This document shows positions 34,601 to 44,256 of a DNA stretch of 64,000 nt, one piece after another. The notes beneath the pieces were generated by a model that saw nothing but the letters and a program-made list of their open reading frames with translations, ran no database searches and was not told the origin of the DNA. The stretch comes from Plotosus lineatus (lineage: Eukaryota; Chordata; Actinopteri; Siluriformes; Plotosidae). Where the stretch lies: assembly GCA_024760905.1 (NCBI GenBank), contig CM045746.1, positions 13,387,966 to 13,451,965 on the forward strand, read 5' to 3'. The position numbers and the translations under genes are program-made. How positions within the stretch are numbered: the first letter of the stretch is position 1; each line of letters opens with the position of its first letter.

Positions 34601-35665
34601 ACTACAACCGGACTAATGCAAACTGTTGAACTCATTTTTGCAGTTTGCAACTTTGAGTAATGTAAGTAAAAGCCACCTGATGATGATCTATATATTTTCA
34701 GTGTAACAGGAGATGAGTGTGGAAGGCTTTCCTTTCATTTTCTTTTAATAATTTTTCCCCATCTATTCTTTCCGTCGATCCCAACAAGTGCCAATGGAGT
34801 TCAGACCAAACATTTCCATTCTATTGACGTCTTTTTTCAGTTTTTAGTCCTTATTTGTGTGGAGTATGAGCAATACTGCTGTCACATGCACACATTGCAT
34901 TCATTTGCAAAGATTTCTGTGATTGTCTTAAAGTTGCTGTAGGTCTCTTGGCAGCCTCTCTGACCAATTTCTCCCTTGCTTTTACAATCAGTTTGGATAG
35001 ATGACCCAATTTTGTGTCTTTTCATTCTAAGCTACAAAGTGGCAAAATGGAAATATTTTTAAGGCCGTGATACTTTTATTCCCATTGTACAGTTTAATAT
35101 ACTGCTCAGCCATAACATTAACACCACCTAACTAGTCTGTGCCAGGCAGCTCTGAATACAACAAACTGAAATGTACTGTGTTACTCATTTCTATCATAGA
35201 CAGACAGTTTCAGCAGGTTGTGTTATCGCATCTCTTCTCTCGGATCAGACCAATTGCTCTTCGGTAGCTTGGGCTCTTGGCCTTTTCATTGAGACAAGAT
35301 GTCAATAAATGCCAGTGTATTGAGTGATGAGGGTGTAATAATGATAGCAAGCTATTTAGAATGATAAAAGCTAGAATACTACAAGCTGATAATGTGGGCT
35401 ATTTATTGATAAACTAGCTAGACATTGTTCATGGATTTACACTTCCTGTAGAGAAGGCTCATGGTTTCAATCAAAAACATTAGGAAGTGCGGAAACCTGT
35501 GAAAGGGTACCTACCCTAAGGAATCCAGATCTGGCCACAAGCAAGATTCCGTTGTGTCATAAGGAACATTTGCTTTGATGAAAGAATTGCTTGTCAATCA
35601 TCACTTTCTATGTGGCCACCGCTTTACTCCGAGTTTGTCTCTTTTTGAAACAGCACCAATTACAA

Positions 35666-35718
<53 letters not shown>

Positions 35719-38700
35719 GTCTACCTTTCTACCGCTCTCTCTACCCAGACGAGACATCAGAGAGGAGACACTCATCCCCTAACCTTGGATGAGATTTTAG
35801 ATGAGACAAAGCTCTTGGACATTGGCTTAAAGCAGAAGCAATGGCTCATGACTGAGGTGTGTTTATAAAATCATCCCATTTCTCTTTAAAGGAAGGCTTC
35901 ACTTTAAGCCACAGAAAATAAAAGCACATCTAACATGAAGAATATGTCTTTAATTGCTTACCACAACAAAATCTCCGCAAAATTTGCCCGGCAGGCATAG
36001 AAAATTCCACTTTTATTACTCCTATCATGCAGCTTCGTAGTATCTGCCATTTTTTACAAGTCACGTGATCAAAACAAGGTCAGTGATGTCAGGTTTGCTC
36101 AATCTGCCAGGGAAAATCCAAGCCGTCATACACTCGGTTTGTACACGGACAGGGCAGTTTGTGAAAGTGTGACTTCCTGATGTTGTTTTTGTCGGACACT
36201 TTGCAGTGTTTAGCAATGCAATAGGGCATTATTGGAGCAGAAACACGGAGACGATATAGCGCATTTGTACACAACAAAACATGCAAAATGGCGGAGTACG
36301 AGGAGGTATGAGCACACATGATGTCACAGACCCAATTTTGAACACGTGACCAGGTATAAATGGCTGCGCCCGCGGAATATAAATTTTCTTCAGTTAATTG
36401 CTTCTAAACTCTGGAATGTGATTATTTTCTTTGTCATAGTTCGTAAGTATGCTGTACTTGATCAATTATTTCATCTGAGATAGTGAAAGGAATGGGCTTT
36501 TATGACCAAAGTATCCCTTTAATGTACAGAAATGCAGTGCCTTGCAAAAGTATTTCACCCTTTACCTTTTTGTCTCTTTTGTTACATTACAAAGTGTAAT
36601 TTAAAAAATTTTAATGGGAACTTTGTGTCTGAATATCACTTATGACTATATTCTCATCCCGGACGCTTCTCATTTGGCTGTGAATCGCCATAATGAGAGC
36701 TGGAGGTCGTGGATTAATAAAGCCAAAAGGACGTCACCCACAAAAAGCATATACAAGACCCGATAGCAACCAAACCAGAACCCCTCAATACTGTGGCTGT
36801 CCCTGGAAATTCTGTCCATGAAAATTATGAACTGAGTCGGTGATAAAACACAGTCTTGGCAGACTCCAACCATCACTGGAAACAAATTCGACTTGTTGTT
36901 ACCAATGCAGACCAAGCTCTGGGTCTGGTGATATAGAGACCGAATGGCTTGTAGCAACGGGTCCTATACACTAGTCTTATGGAGCACGCCCCACAAGATA
37001 GTCCGAAGGACACAGTCGAAAGCCTTCTCTAAATCCAAAAAACACATGTGGACAGATTATGCAAACTCCCATTCCCCCTCCAGGATCATGTAGCGTGTAT
37101 GGAGTTGGTTGAGAATGCTGCGACCAGGACAGAACCCTTATTGTTCCTCCTGAATCCGAAGTTCAACCATCGGTCAGATCCTCCTCTACAGCACCCCTAC
37201 ATAGATATTTTCTGGTAGGCTGAGGAGTGTGATTCCATAATAATTGCAACCCTCCAGTCCCCCCTTTTTAAAAAGGGGACTAACTCCCCATTCTGCCAAC
37301 CTAGAGGTACGGCCCCCGATGACCACACAAAGTTAAGAGACGTGTCAACCAAGTTGGTCCTACATCCAGAGCCCTGAGATATTCAGGGCAGATCTCATCC
37401 ACCCCAGAGCCAGACCACCGACGAGCTTTTGGACTACCTTGAAGTATTCCTTCCACCTTCCGACAACATCCCCAGTTGAGGTGAGTAGTTCCCCATTTTT
37501 GAGGCCAACCAATAATTGCTTTCCAGGCCCTCACAGAATTCCTCCCTTGCATCGGTGACAGCTCGGGCTGCAGCACGTTTGGTCTGCTGGTACCAATCTG
37601 CAGCCTCAGGAGTCTCACAGGGCAATAAGACCCAATAGGCCTCCTTTTTCAGTTTGATGGCCCTATTCACAACAGGTGTCCACCACTGGGTTCAGGAGTT
37701 ACCACCATGTCGGGCACCGATGATCTTCTGGCCACAGATATGATTTACCGCCTCAAGTATGGAGGCACAAAACATGGCCCATTTGGATTCCATGTCCCCC
37801 ACCTCCTTTAGGATGTGGTTGTAGCTGTATCGGAGGTGCTTGTTAAACGCCACTCTGACAGGAGACTCTGCCAAACGTTCCAAGGAGACCCTAGCTACAT
37901 GCTAGCGCCTTCCAAATCTGGAGGGTGACCTCCCCTGCCATCAGAGCCAGCTCACCACCAGGTGGTGATCAGTTGACAGGTGAGCTCCTCTCTTCACCCG
38001 CATGTCTCGAACATGCGACCACAAGTCCGGTGACATGACTGCAAAGTCAATCATAAAACTGCAGCCTAGGGTATCCTGGTGCCAAGTGCATCAGTAGAAA
38101 CTGATGTATCCATGCATACAGGGACAACATGCTGTACAGACCATAGAACTCCACTTTATAGAAGAGTGGCCAAAAAAGTCAGTAATTGGTGTTAAAAATA
38201 AGAAGGCACACTTTGAATTTGCCTAAAGGCATGTGGACAGCTCCCCAAATGTATCGAGGAAGGTACTCTTGTCAGATGTGACTAAAAATTGAACTTTTTG
38301 GCCAACAAGTAAAACACTATATCTGACACAAACCCACACATCCAATCACTGCAAAAACACCATCCCCATGGTGAAAAATGGTGTCGTCATCAATATCATG
38401 CTGTTGGGGTGTTTTCCAGTAATGAGGACTGTGGAACTGATCCCAGTTGAGGGATTAAAGGTGGATGGTGCTAAATACAGGGATATTATTGAGCAAAACC
38501 TGTTTCAGTCTGCCTGTGATTTGAGACTGGAACGGAGGTTCCCCTTCCAGCCAGACCATGACCCGATGCATCCTGCTAAAGTAACATTTGAGTGGTTTAA
38601 AGGGAAACCCTTAAATATGTTGGAATGGCCTGGTCGGACAAAGATTGATGTTCTCAAGCAGAAACCATCCAACATGAAAAAGCTGGAGCAATTTTGCTTT

Positions 38701-41700
38701 GATCAACTGGCAAAAATCCCAGCAGAAAGATGCAGCTGTAATGGCAGCAAAAAGTGGCTCTACAAAGTACAGTGATACCTCAGCTCACGAACATAATTGG
38801 TTCCCAGAAAGTGTATGTGAGGCGAAAAGTTCGTCTTCCGAACATTTATTTCCCATAAGAAACCATTAAAATGAGAATAATCCGTTCCCAGGTCCCCATA
38901 AAACATAATTTTCTACTAAATAAGCCTTAAAATTACACAAAAATATACCTTATTTTATGTATAATAAATGTGCTATTGTATTGTAATTAAAGAAATAAAC
39001 TGTACTGTATAATAAAGTGGTTTTATTTACCTTTGTGATGGTAGTTGATGGCTTGATGGAATGGAGTGGGAGGAGGAGGGAGGGAGGGACTTACTGTTTG
39101 GAAGGCGTGTTTGGAAACGCCTACTGTTTGGAAACACCCTTAGCCACACACGCACCCTTAATAGCTTCCTTGTTCTTAAGGACGGGAGCAATGGTAGACT
39201 TAGCGTACTGGTACTGGGACGCTGAGTCACACAAATGCACACCTCGTTCGTGTTTTTCAATGATCTCCGCCTGTGGTGGGTCTTTTTCGGTCCCATAATA
39301 GCAAAAGTACACTCAATATGGTCCAAAATGTCTAGCAAACACAAACCACTTCCACACTCAAAGAAAGGGGTGTGACGAACTGTGACGCCGTGAGCGTGCG
39401 TCAGCTTCTCGTGGCCGCCACCGTGGCGCTGTTCGACCGCGTGGTTTGATTCGTCCGCCGAAAACTAGTTCGTCAGCAGAGACAATATGCTCGCAAATTT
39501 AATGTTCTTGAGGCGAAAAGTTCGTGAGCTTAAGCGTTCGTCAGCGGAGGTTTTACTGTATTGACTTTAGGTGGTGAATAGATGTGCATGCTGAAGTTTT
39601 CTGTTGTTTTGCCCCATTTGTTTGTCATAATAAAGAAAGTAAATAAAAATCACAACTTCAAAGTTGGCGTCATTTTCTATAAATGAAATGATCCAAACTT
39701 TCGAGCAGTCCATTTTAATTCCAAGTTGTAAAGGCACAAAATTTTGTGTGTGCGCGCGCGCGCAAATACTTTATCTAAGGCACTGTAAATCAAACATGTC
39801 TATTTTCTACCCTTTTCCTTATGCTAATAATATAGCAATATATTGTGCTTCAGCTCTGATCTGTGGGCTTATAATTTGCCACCCATTGACTTCATGGTGT
39901 CCGCAAGATATCGGTTGCTATATTTAAGGTTGTAGAGCTCCAAAAAAAAAAAAATCCCGAACACAATCTTTCCTGAAGCAGGACTGACTTTTTATACAAT
40001 CTGACAGCCCTGTGTGTGCTCTGAATCGGAGATCATACACAGAGTTACTTTCTTGTTTTGCTGACTTGTAAAAAATTGAATACCATGGTTAGCATGTCAA
40101 CCTCTGCCGGCTAGAAACCTCTCACACGGTTTAAACTTTCAAAACATCAGAAGAACGATCTTTTTATAAAAATGGATAAAACACAAAGTCCTATCTGGGA
40201 GCTTTGCTTTGAGGCTGAACCTAAATCTAAATAATTTCTCGCAGTCACATGATCACTAAAAATGGAATCATTGCTGAATAGTGGCTTAGCCTTGTTGACT
40301 GGTGGATGAATTTGACCCACCAAGATCTCAAAAGGCTGAAGTGGCTTTAACATTTAGATTTGTTAGTTAACAGTGTAAATTATTAACTATATTTCTTATT
40401 GATCGAAACATGAACGTTCTGTCTCCTTCTCTCTCCCAGGCTTTGGCAAGTAATCCCAAGATAGACGTGCGTGAAGGCAAATACGCCTTCAAACCTAAAT
40501 ACCACCTGAAGGACAAGAAAGCACTGCTCCGATTGCTGGATAAACACGATCAGCAGGGCTTAGGAGGTGTTCTGTTGGACGATGTGGAAGAGGGCCTTCC
40601 CAATTCTGCCAAGGCCATCAAAGTATACCCTGTTTTGTTTTTTGGTTTTTTTTTTTTGTTTTTTTAACAAATATGTTGAAGGAGAACCATTGGTGTAACC
40701 TACCTGGACTTGGAAGCGCAATAGAAAATTCAGATTGCATTACATCATTGACTTCCTAAATACAACATCTATACAGAAAAGATTTTTTTAAAGTTTATGT
40801 ACAAGATAAAACAGAATTCTTAGCAACTTCACAATATGTGCACATTCCCTACCAGCTTTTTTTTTTTGTTCAATCATTTCTCTATCCAATGCTGGCATTT
40901 TCTTCAAATTTCCTCTGATAATTAATTTTCTGAGATGTGATAACAATGCTGTGTCTGGTAGCTCAATCTACAGGGTGACAGCTGGCTATATGATCACGCA
41001 GTAGACAAAAAAACAAGCGACTCGAATTGTGCTAGCTACTCATACTGCATCTAATATATTGTCAACATTTTGTTCTCAGTAAGTATAAATGACACCGCTG
41101 TGTCCCATACAGAAATGTTTTTCACAAACACTCATAAATAGGATCCACGGGGGTTGGTAAATAACTCTCGGGATTGTGGATTCAGCATCAACATGCCTTT
41201 TAACAAAAATATTGTAAATTGTTTTTTTTTTTTTGTTTGTTTTTTTTGTTTTTTAAGCCTTAGAGGCAGTGGTGGTCAGCCGTCAGCATGTTTCTGTCCC
41301 TTGTTAAAAAAGATTTGTGACCGAAAGGGCATCCGACGTAAAACCCTATGCCAAATCAAATGTGCGAATCAGGTGATTCGCTGTGGCGACCCCTGAGAAA
41401 AAGGGAAAAAGCCGAAAGGATAGAAGAGGCAGTGGTGGTCCAGTGGTATAGCGCGCTGGATCGCTGATCCTAAGGTTGGGGGTTTCAGTCCCACTTTCCG
41501 CAAGGTAGTCACTGCCCCCCCCCCCCCAGCAGCTGACTGGGTTATCAAAGGCTGGCCATGTCTCTCACTGTCTATGGTGAGAGGTTCATGTAAAAGAACC
41601 ATTGCTGACTTTCGACAAGCGAAACCTATGCCAAAACAAATGTGCGAATAATTTGCTGTGGCGACCCCTGATAAAGGAAAAAAGCCGAAAGGAAATGTCT

Positions 41701-42922
41701 CACTTTTTTTTTAAGCTTAATTTCATTTTTGTTTCAGGCTCTCGGCGATCAGATCATATTTGTGTCCAGACCTGACAAGAAAAAGATTCTCTTCTACAAT
41801 GATAAACACTGTCACTTTGAGATTGATGACGGTAAGGGACAGTAACACTAGAAACCACACCCTATGCATCATGTAAATGTGTACAGCTTATCTTGCTTCG
41901 GTTCAGTTCCAACAGTTCAAACGAGCTTTTGCAAATGAGGAATGTTGTGTGTTCTTGTCCAGAGTTCCAGAAGCTGTGGCGCAGCGTTCCAGTAGATTCC
42001 ATTGATGACGATAAGATTGAAGAGTACTTGAAGAGACAAGGCATCTCATCCATGCAAGACACAGGGCCAAAGAAAATGGTATGTTCACATCATGTACTAA
42101 TCTGTCTCTTCAGTCATGATCAGTCCAATCACATTGATCCGATCATAATCAATCCAGTGGGCATGGTGTAAGGGTATAAATTTTGGGGACTAACCCGGCC
42201 TGTGTTGAATATGTGAGGAACAGAGGGATATGGTTCCCTGCATGCAATAAGGGAACAATTTATTTAAAAAAATTGTATACATACTTTTAAACTGCATAAT
42301 TCCCATTCTGCCCTCCCAAGCCAGACCGCAGTATCTGCAATTTTAGCCAAATTGGCCTTTTATGTTTTTCTGACTAACCTAGTGGGCTCAATTTTCTCAG
42401 TTTCATGATTTTGCAGATACTGCGGTCTGGCTTGGGAGGGCAGCATTGCTTTGAGTGACCTCAAAGATCAGGATCAAGGTCGCATGATTTTGATTACAGG
42501 TTGGAAACGCGTGTTGATAACTGTGCCATTGTTATGGAACGCCAATTGGAAACCATATTTAGACTATAGATGTCTGTCTGTTAGTTTTTGAGTTATTGTT
42601 GGTGAAGACACACAACTAATGTCCTACCTTTTTGGTAGTGGTATACCAAACAAAATCCCTAACACTTAATAATAGAAATACCTATCGGGTTGATTGGTCA
42701 GTATTCAATAGCACCGTCGTAGTATTTTTTGAAAGGTATCACTCAACGTGTGAATGTTTCTTCCATTCTCAAACATGTCTATCTTATAACGCACTGTTAC
42801 AGACACCGACCCAAAAGAGGAAAAAACCAGCGACGCAGAAGAAGAGACGGTTCAAGACTCACAATGATCATCTAAACGGTGTTCTGGAGGACTACTCTGA
42901 TGGTGTCCCCAATAAGAAGTGA
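24776..42922 (+). CDS. gtf2e2: General transcription factor IIE subunit 2 (TFIIE beta), complete
   Basis: The small subunit of TFIIE, which acts in the nucleus in the RNA polymerase II preinitiation complex: it binds promoter DNA near the melting site and helps recruit and regulate TFIIH. Seven coding exons (24776-24932, 31656-31747, 35749-35856, 40440-40622, 41738-41831, 41963-42078, 42803-42922) join in frame to 289 residues plus stop; human has 291. The order is an N-terminal [17 protein letters not shown] helix, a serine/lysine-rich linker (about 20-55), the core winged-helix domain (about 60-150: [31 protein letters not shown]), a second winged helix (about 150-230) and a basic C-terminal tail ([12 protein letters not shown]). 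All splice sites are GT-AG and the phases agree. The start is supported by identity with the vertebrate N-terminus. Confidence 0.97.
25344..25670 (-). mobile_element. TA-inserted DNA element, family A (truncated)
   Basis: Starts CAGGGATCTCTCGCTACTAT directly after TA. It follows the family order (GCAAAACAAGGCCAATT, TTATATTTTATTTACATCTG) and stops at the SINE/Rex3 junction at 25670. Confidence 0.75.
25671..25775 (-). mobile_element. SINE-alpha tail fragment fused to Rex3
   Basis: Plus-strand text CTTCCTTTCGGCTTTTTCCC to CGTCGGATGCCCTTCCTAAC is the RTE-type tail. It joins Rex3 sequence with no spacer. Confidence 0.8.
25776..26080 (-). mobile_element. Rex3 LINE fragment with both ends missing
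   Basis: An open minus-strand frame encodes [32 protein letters not shown] and [10 protein letters not shown]. About 100 residues are open without lesion, so it is younger than the copy at 12545. Confidence 0.85.
26103..26307. mobile_element. Right-end half of a family F DNA element
   Basis: Aligns closely with 27870-28078 (TTTGTGCTCATTTTTCTCTA, GCTGACACAAGAAATGGC, GCAGCTTTGGGCCTCCTCTA) and ends in the family terminus CTACTTTCGGTGGAATGGCT. It abuts the left end of a second copy. Confidence 0.65.
26876..26970 (+). CDS. Possible short first exon of unknown protein in family F element
   Basis: ATG opens [25 protein letters not shown] and stays open to a canonical donor CGCCG|GTGAGT. It is about 120 bases downstream of an inverted CCAAT box. 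I recognise no family. Reading this as an exon is inference from the start, donor and context. It lies in gtf2e2 intron 2 on the same strand. Confidence 0.3.
27130..27490 (+). repeat. Acidic coding-like repeat, two to three units
   Basis: Units of about 150-170 bases repeat GATGATGCCAGYNGTGTTGA, GAAGATTTT, GAGGCATCTGTTA and GAGGGCAGCGTTGATGA. Each translates to similar acidic stretches such as [16 protein letters not shown] and [15 protein letters not shown], separated by stops. This looks like decayed repetitive exons or an acidic domain of a transposon protein. Confidence 0.4.
28075..28107. repeat. GT microsatellite at a family F terminus
   Basis: About 16 GT units begin exactly within the terminal GGTGGAGTG motif, suggesting the repeat grew from the element end. 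Confidence 0.9.
28111..28440. mobile_element. Tigger-like DNA element fragment
   Basis: ACAGACGCTCCCCGACTTAC, then TTCATTCGTTTTATGG, and further on TGACCTTAAGCAAATATGG. This is the type of terminus and 5' leader found in pogo/Tigger elements. No transposase is left. Confidence 0.45.
28970..30845 (+). mobile_element. RTE-type LINE with 5' and 3' ends but an internal deletion
   Basis: The 5' leader (GGTCCCAAGCCCGGATAAAT, GGGCATCCGGCGTAAAAC) leads into an endonuclease domain (29270-29590: [29 protein letters not shown]). A frame break and deletion near 29880 remove the RT fingers. The frame then resumes with [22 protein letters not shown] (catalytic FADD intact) and [10 protein letters not shown], to the 3' end GTGTCCCCTGAAGGGAAAAG followed by CCGAAAGGAAAAGAAG. 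It cannot be active because of stops near 29640 and 30188 and the deletion. It is in gtf2e2 intron 2. Confidence 0.9.
30846..31620. other. Unassigned intron 2 sequence, with repeated AGGTCA half-sites
   Basis: Several AGGTCA-type motifs occur between 31389 and 31558, including a perfect DR1 at 31546-31558. No other feature. Confidence 0.4.
31627..31650. repeat. GT microsatellite at the gtf2e2 exon 3 acceptor
   Basis: 12 GT units followed by TTCAG; exon 3 begins five bases after the repeat. Confidence 0.95.
31656..31747 (+). CDS. gtf2e2: gtf2e2 exon 3
   Basis: 92 nt completing an Asp codon, then [11 protein letters not shown] to R-I-V-N-Y-M-K, the start of the core winged helix. The acceptor TTTCAG directly follows a GT microsatellite. 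The donor is AAG|GTGAAA and the exon ends in phase 0. Confidence 0.96.
31748..32859. other. Unassigned gtf2e2 intron 3 sequence
   Basis: No repeat or coding signal recognised. About 31970-32200 has a weak resemblance on the minus strand to the fish SINE-gamma body (ATGTTCTCTAAGTGTCC, GTGGGCTTCCTTAGGATTC). Confidence 0.4.
32868..33614 (+). mobile_element. hAT element remnant with 8-bp target duplication and BED-finger coding remnant
   Basis: Perfect 8-bp duplications GGTTACAG at 32860-32867 and 33615-33622 flank termini CAGTGGTCCCCAAACTATGG and GGTTTGGGGACCTCTG. Plus-strand frames at 33093-33390 encode [16 protein letters not shown] and [15 protein letters not shown]. This layout is known from the N-terminal BED finger of hAT transposases of the GTF2IRD2/Charlie type. 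The catalytic region is absent and frames are broken. Confidence 0.85.
33980..34432. mobile_element. Terminal-inverted-repeat element rich in ACGTG motifs
   Basis: The left end GCCCCAGTCACACAGCATTC and the right end GCTGTGTGACCGACCC are inverted copies. The interior holds at least eight CACGT or ACGTG words, often 15-30 bases apart. No coding frame. It is probably a nonautonomous DNA element; the superfamily is unknown. Confidence 0.5.
34433..35096. other. Unassigned gtf2e2 intron 3 sequence
   Basis: Nothing recognised. Confidence 0.45.
35097..35330. mobile_element. Worn DNA-transposon end
   Basis: ACTGCTCAGCCATAACATTA followed by ACACCACCTAACT resembles the terminus of a common fish DNA transposon. 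The rest is too diverged to assign. Confidence 0.4.
35670..35716. repeat. CT microsatellite before gtf2e2 exon 4
   Basis: About 24 CT units, 32 bases upstream of the exon. It doubles as an extended polypyrimidine tract. Confidence 0.95.
35749..35856 (+). CDS. gtf2e2: gtf2e2 exon 4
   Basis: 36 codons, [15 protein letters not shown] to K-Q-W-L-M-T-E, covering helices of the core winged helix. The acceptor CTACCCAG follows a CT repeat of about 48 bases (35670-35716). The donor is GAG|GTGTGT. Confidence 0.97.
35857..36534. other. Unassigned gtf2e2 intron 4 sequence
   Basis: Nothing recognised. Confidence 0.45.
36653..38092 (-). mobile_element. Rex3 LINE, both ends missing, inserted in Tc1-like element
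   Basis: The minus strand runs from the endonuclease/RT linker ([19 protein letters not shown], then C-G-Q-K-I-I-G-A) through [13 protein letters not shown] to [11 protein letters not shown] and [10 protein letters not shown]. It stops before the C-terminal part of RT. Frames are broken in several places. Confidence 0.85.
38770..39558 (-). mobile_element. Tigger/pogo-like element with N-terminal transposase remnant (family B)
   Basis: TA-flanked. The termini CAGTGATACCTCAGCTCACG and GTCAGCGGAGGTTTTACTG are inverted copies. The minus strand at about 39330-39120 encodes M-G-P-K-K-T-H-H-R, then after a frame change [28 protein letters not shown] and V-A-K-G-V. This is the CENP-B-like helix-turn-helix of Tigger transposases. 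The DDE part has been deleted. Confidence 0.8.
39786..40439. other. Unassigned gtf2e2 intron 4 sequence
   Basis: Nothing recognised before the exon 5 acceptor. Confidence 0.45.
40440..40622 (+). CDS. gtf2e2: gtf2e2 exon 5
   Basis: 61 codons, [10 protein letters not shown] to N-S-A-K-A-I-K, finishing the first winged helix ([20 protein letters not shown]) and the linker to the second. The acceptor is CTCTCCCAG and the donor AAA|GTATAC. Confidence 0.97.
40623..41250. other. Unassigned gtf2e2 intron 5 sequence
   Basis: T-rich runs only. Confidence 0.45.
41262..41690 (+). mobile_element. Two head-to-tail SINE-alpha copies, each with an internal deletion
   Basis: Copy 1 (41262-41424): the head GGCAGTGGTGGTCAG jumps to GTCAGCATGTTTCTGTCCC and the RTE-type tail. 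Copy 2 (41425-41690): full head and body to TTTCGACAAG, then a jump to AACCTATGCCAAAACAAATG and the tail AAGCCGAAAGGAAA. The second copy ends about 50 bases before the exon 6 acceptor of gtf2e2, same strand. Confidence 0.85.
41738..41831 (+). CDS. gtf2e2: gtf2e2 exon 6
   Basis: 94 nt, [19 protein letters not shown] to F-E-I-D-D, ending in phase 1 at GACG|GTAAGG. The acceptor is TTTCAG. Two SINE copies end only about 50 bases upstream of this acceptor. Confidence 0.97.
41963..42078 (+). CDS. gtf2e2: gtf2e2 exon 7
   Basis: 116 nt, [13 protein letters not shown] to D-T-G-P-K-K-M, including [15 protein letters not shown]. The acceptor is TTGTCCAG and the donor ATG|GTATGT. The intron before it is only 131 bp. 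Confidence 0.97.
42308..42443. mobile_element. Small MITE with perfect 33-bp terminal inverted repeats
   Basis: CTGCCCTCCCAAGCCAGACC and the rest of the 33-bp arm at 42308-42340 are exactly inverted at 42411-42443. CATT flanks both sides as a possible 4-bp duplication. It is 136 bp, noncoding, in gtf2e2 intron 7. Confidence 0.75.
42803..42922 (+). CDS. gtf2e2: gtf2e2 exon 8 (last coding exon)
   Basis: 40 codons: the basic tail [24 protein letters not shown] and stop TGA. The acceptor is CTGTTACAG. The tail KKRRFKTHN is the family's conserved C-terminal basic region, which contacts DNA and general factors. Confidence 0.96.
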   Translation, partial: TPTQKRKKPATQKKRRFKTHNDHLNGVLEDYSDGVPNKK

Positions 42923-43108
42923 GACAGGGGTCTCAGATCAGATGGGCTAAAGACTCAAAGTGAAAATGGATCCGTGTATACACTGTATCTCATTGCCAAA
43001 ACCACATGGGGACTAAAACAATTCTGATGTGAAGCGACTGTAAATATTTTCTTTTTGTGTCAGCACTTTAACAAGTATGTTGAACGCCTCTTTTTTTTTT
43101 TTTTTAAG

Positions 43109-43114
43109 AATAAA
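43109..43114 (+). terminator. gtf2e2 poly(A) signal
   Basis: AATAAA lies 187 bp after the gtf2e2 stop and just after a T-run. The short 3' UTR and canonical hexamer make this the probable mRNA end. No cleavage site can be fixed from sequence alone. Confidence 0.75.
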
Positions 43115-43139
43115 ACTTCAAAATCACTTTGTGTAATCT

Positions 43140-44256
43140 TTTAATTGGTTAAAAAATCTTGGCTCATCTCGTATATGTTAAGAACCCTGGTTCATCTTCA
43201 ACTTTTGGCCAGATTGCCCCCCCCCACCCCACCACTACCATTATCTTCAAGTACTCTTTAACATACTGCAGATTTCATAGTTGAATCAGTGACTCCAGCT
43301 TGTCCTGTCCCTGAGGCAGCAGAGCAAGCCCCAACCATAACACTGCAACCACCATGTTTTTGTCGTTGCTGCAAGATCAATATTTTTATCTACCTAGTTA
43401 TTTTTGTTCACATGTACTGTGACCATGGACAAATTGTATTTGTAAATAACTAAGTCTTCTTTAAGTCTTCTGTTGATTCTCCGGTATCAGTGACCTTTCT
43501 TTTTAAAGGTCTCGAGGAGCTGTTTACCGTTAATCTAAATGTACACACCACACTCTTCAATCGCAAAGAAAACATCATACCCTAGATATGGAGTTTAAGT
43601 GCAGGAGGTTCTGAATAATGGTGTGATGTTTTCTTTGCGATCACTATGTTTGTCACTATGCCAAACATTCCACAGATAATAACTCAAGCTCAGGAGCAAA
43701 CCAGACGTTGTGAAGGGGCACGACTTGTTAAATGGTTTTCCCCAGATGAATTACTACAGCTATGGTAGGAGATGCAGTCAGCTGTATACTGGAGAAATGA
43801 ATGAGTACTTGTTATCTGAGCACCATTTGTACCCTCAAATTGAATGAATTTGTTGTCTGTAACCCTGTAGATCAATCATTTTGGATATTGGCTCCTCCTC
43901 CCCTGCATTTTGACATTAGCACGGCGTGCCAAAAATACAGCTGTAATCTTGAAAGATGACAGAAACTATATTACTGATAACTGATGACTATAGTGTAAGT
44001 GTTGCGTCAACAGACTCGAAGCCGGACTATGGGTGGGTTTGGCGTCTTCCTTGGTTTGACTGAAGTGTCCTTTTTTTCTTCTGGCAGCTTTCAATCTGGT
44101 GATGCTAGCTTCAAAAAGTCATGTATTAGCATAAAATTCTCACAACTTCTCAATCGACTCAAGAGGTTGCTCTGAAATCAGTAGAATTATTTATGGTGAT
44201 TTGTATCCAGCTACGTGTGTGTGAGTGCGTGTGTGTATATATATATACACACACAC
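43140..44256. other. Unassigned sequence downstream of gtf2e2, ending in a GT/TA/CA run
   Basis: A short inverted repeat exists around 43560-43640 (TCGCAAAGAAAACATCA and TGATGTTTTCTTTGCGA, about 60 bases apart). The compound microsatellite is at 44229-44256. No gene. Confidence 0.45.

Larger units (their letters stand above)
36535..39785 (+). mobile_element. Tc1-like DNA transposon split by a Rex3 LINE and a Tigger-like element
   Basis: The left end CAGTGCCTTGCAAAAGTATT and the right end AATACTTTATCTAAGGCACTG, followed by TA, are inverted. Between the insertions, plus-strand sequence at 38130-38765 encodes a decayed Tc1 transposase: [26 protein letters not shown] and D-H-D-P-M-H-P-A-K (the second catalytic Asp region). 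The third catalytic residue region is lost. Confidence 0.85.
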
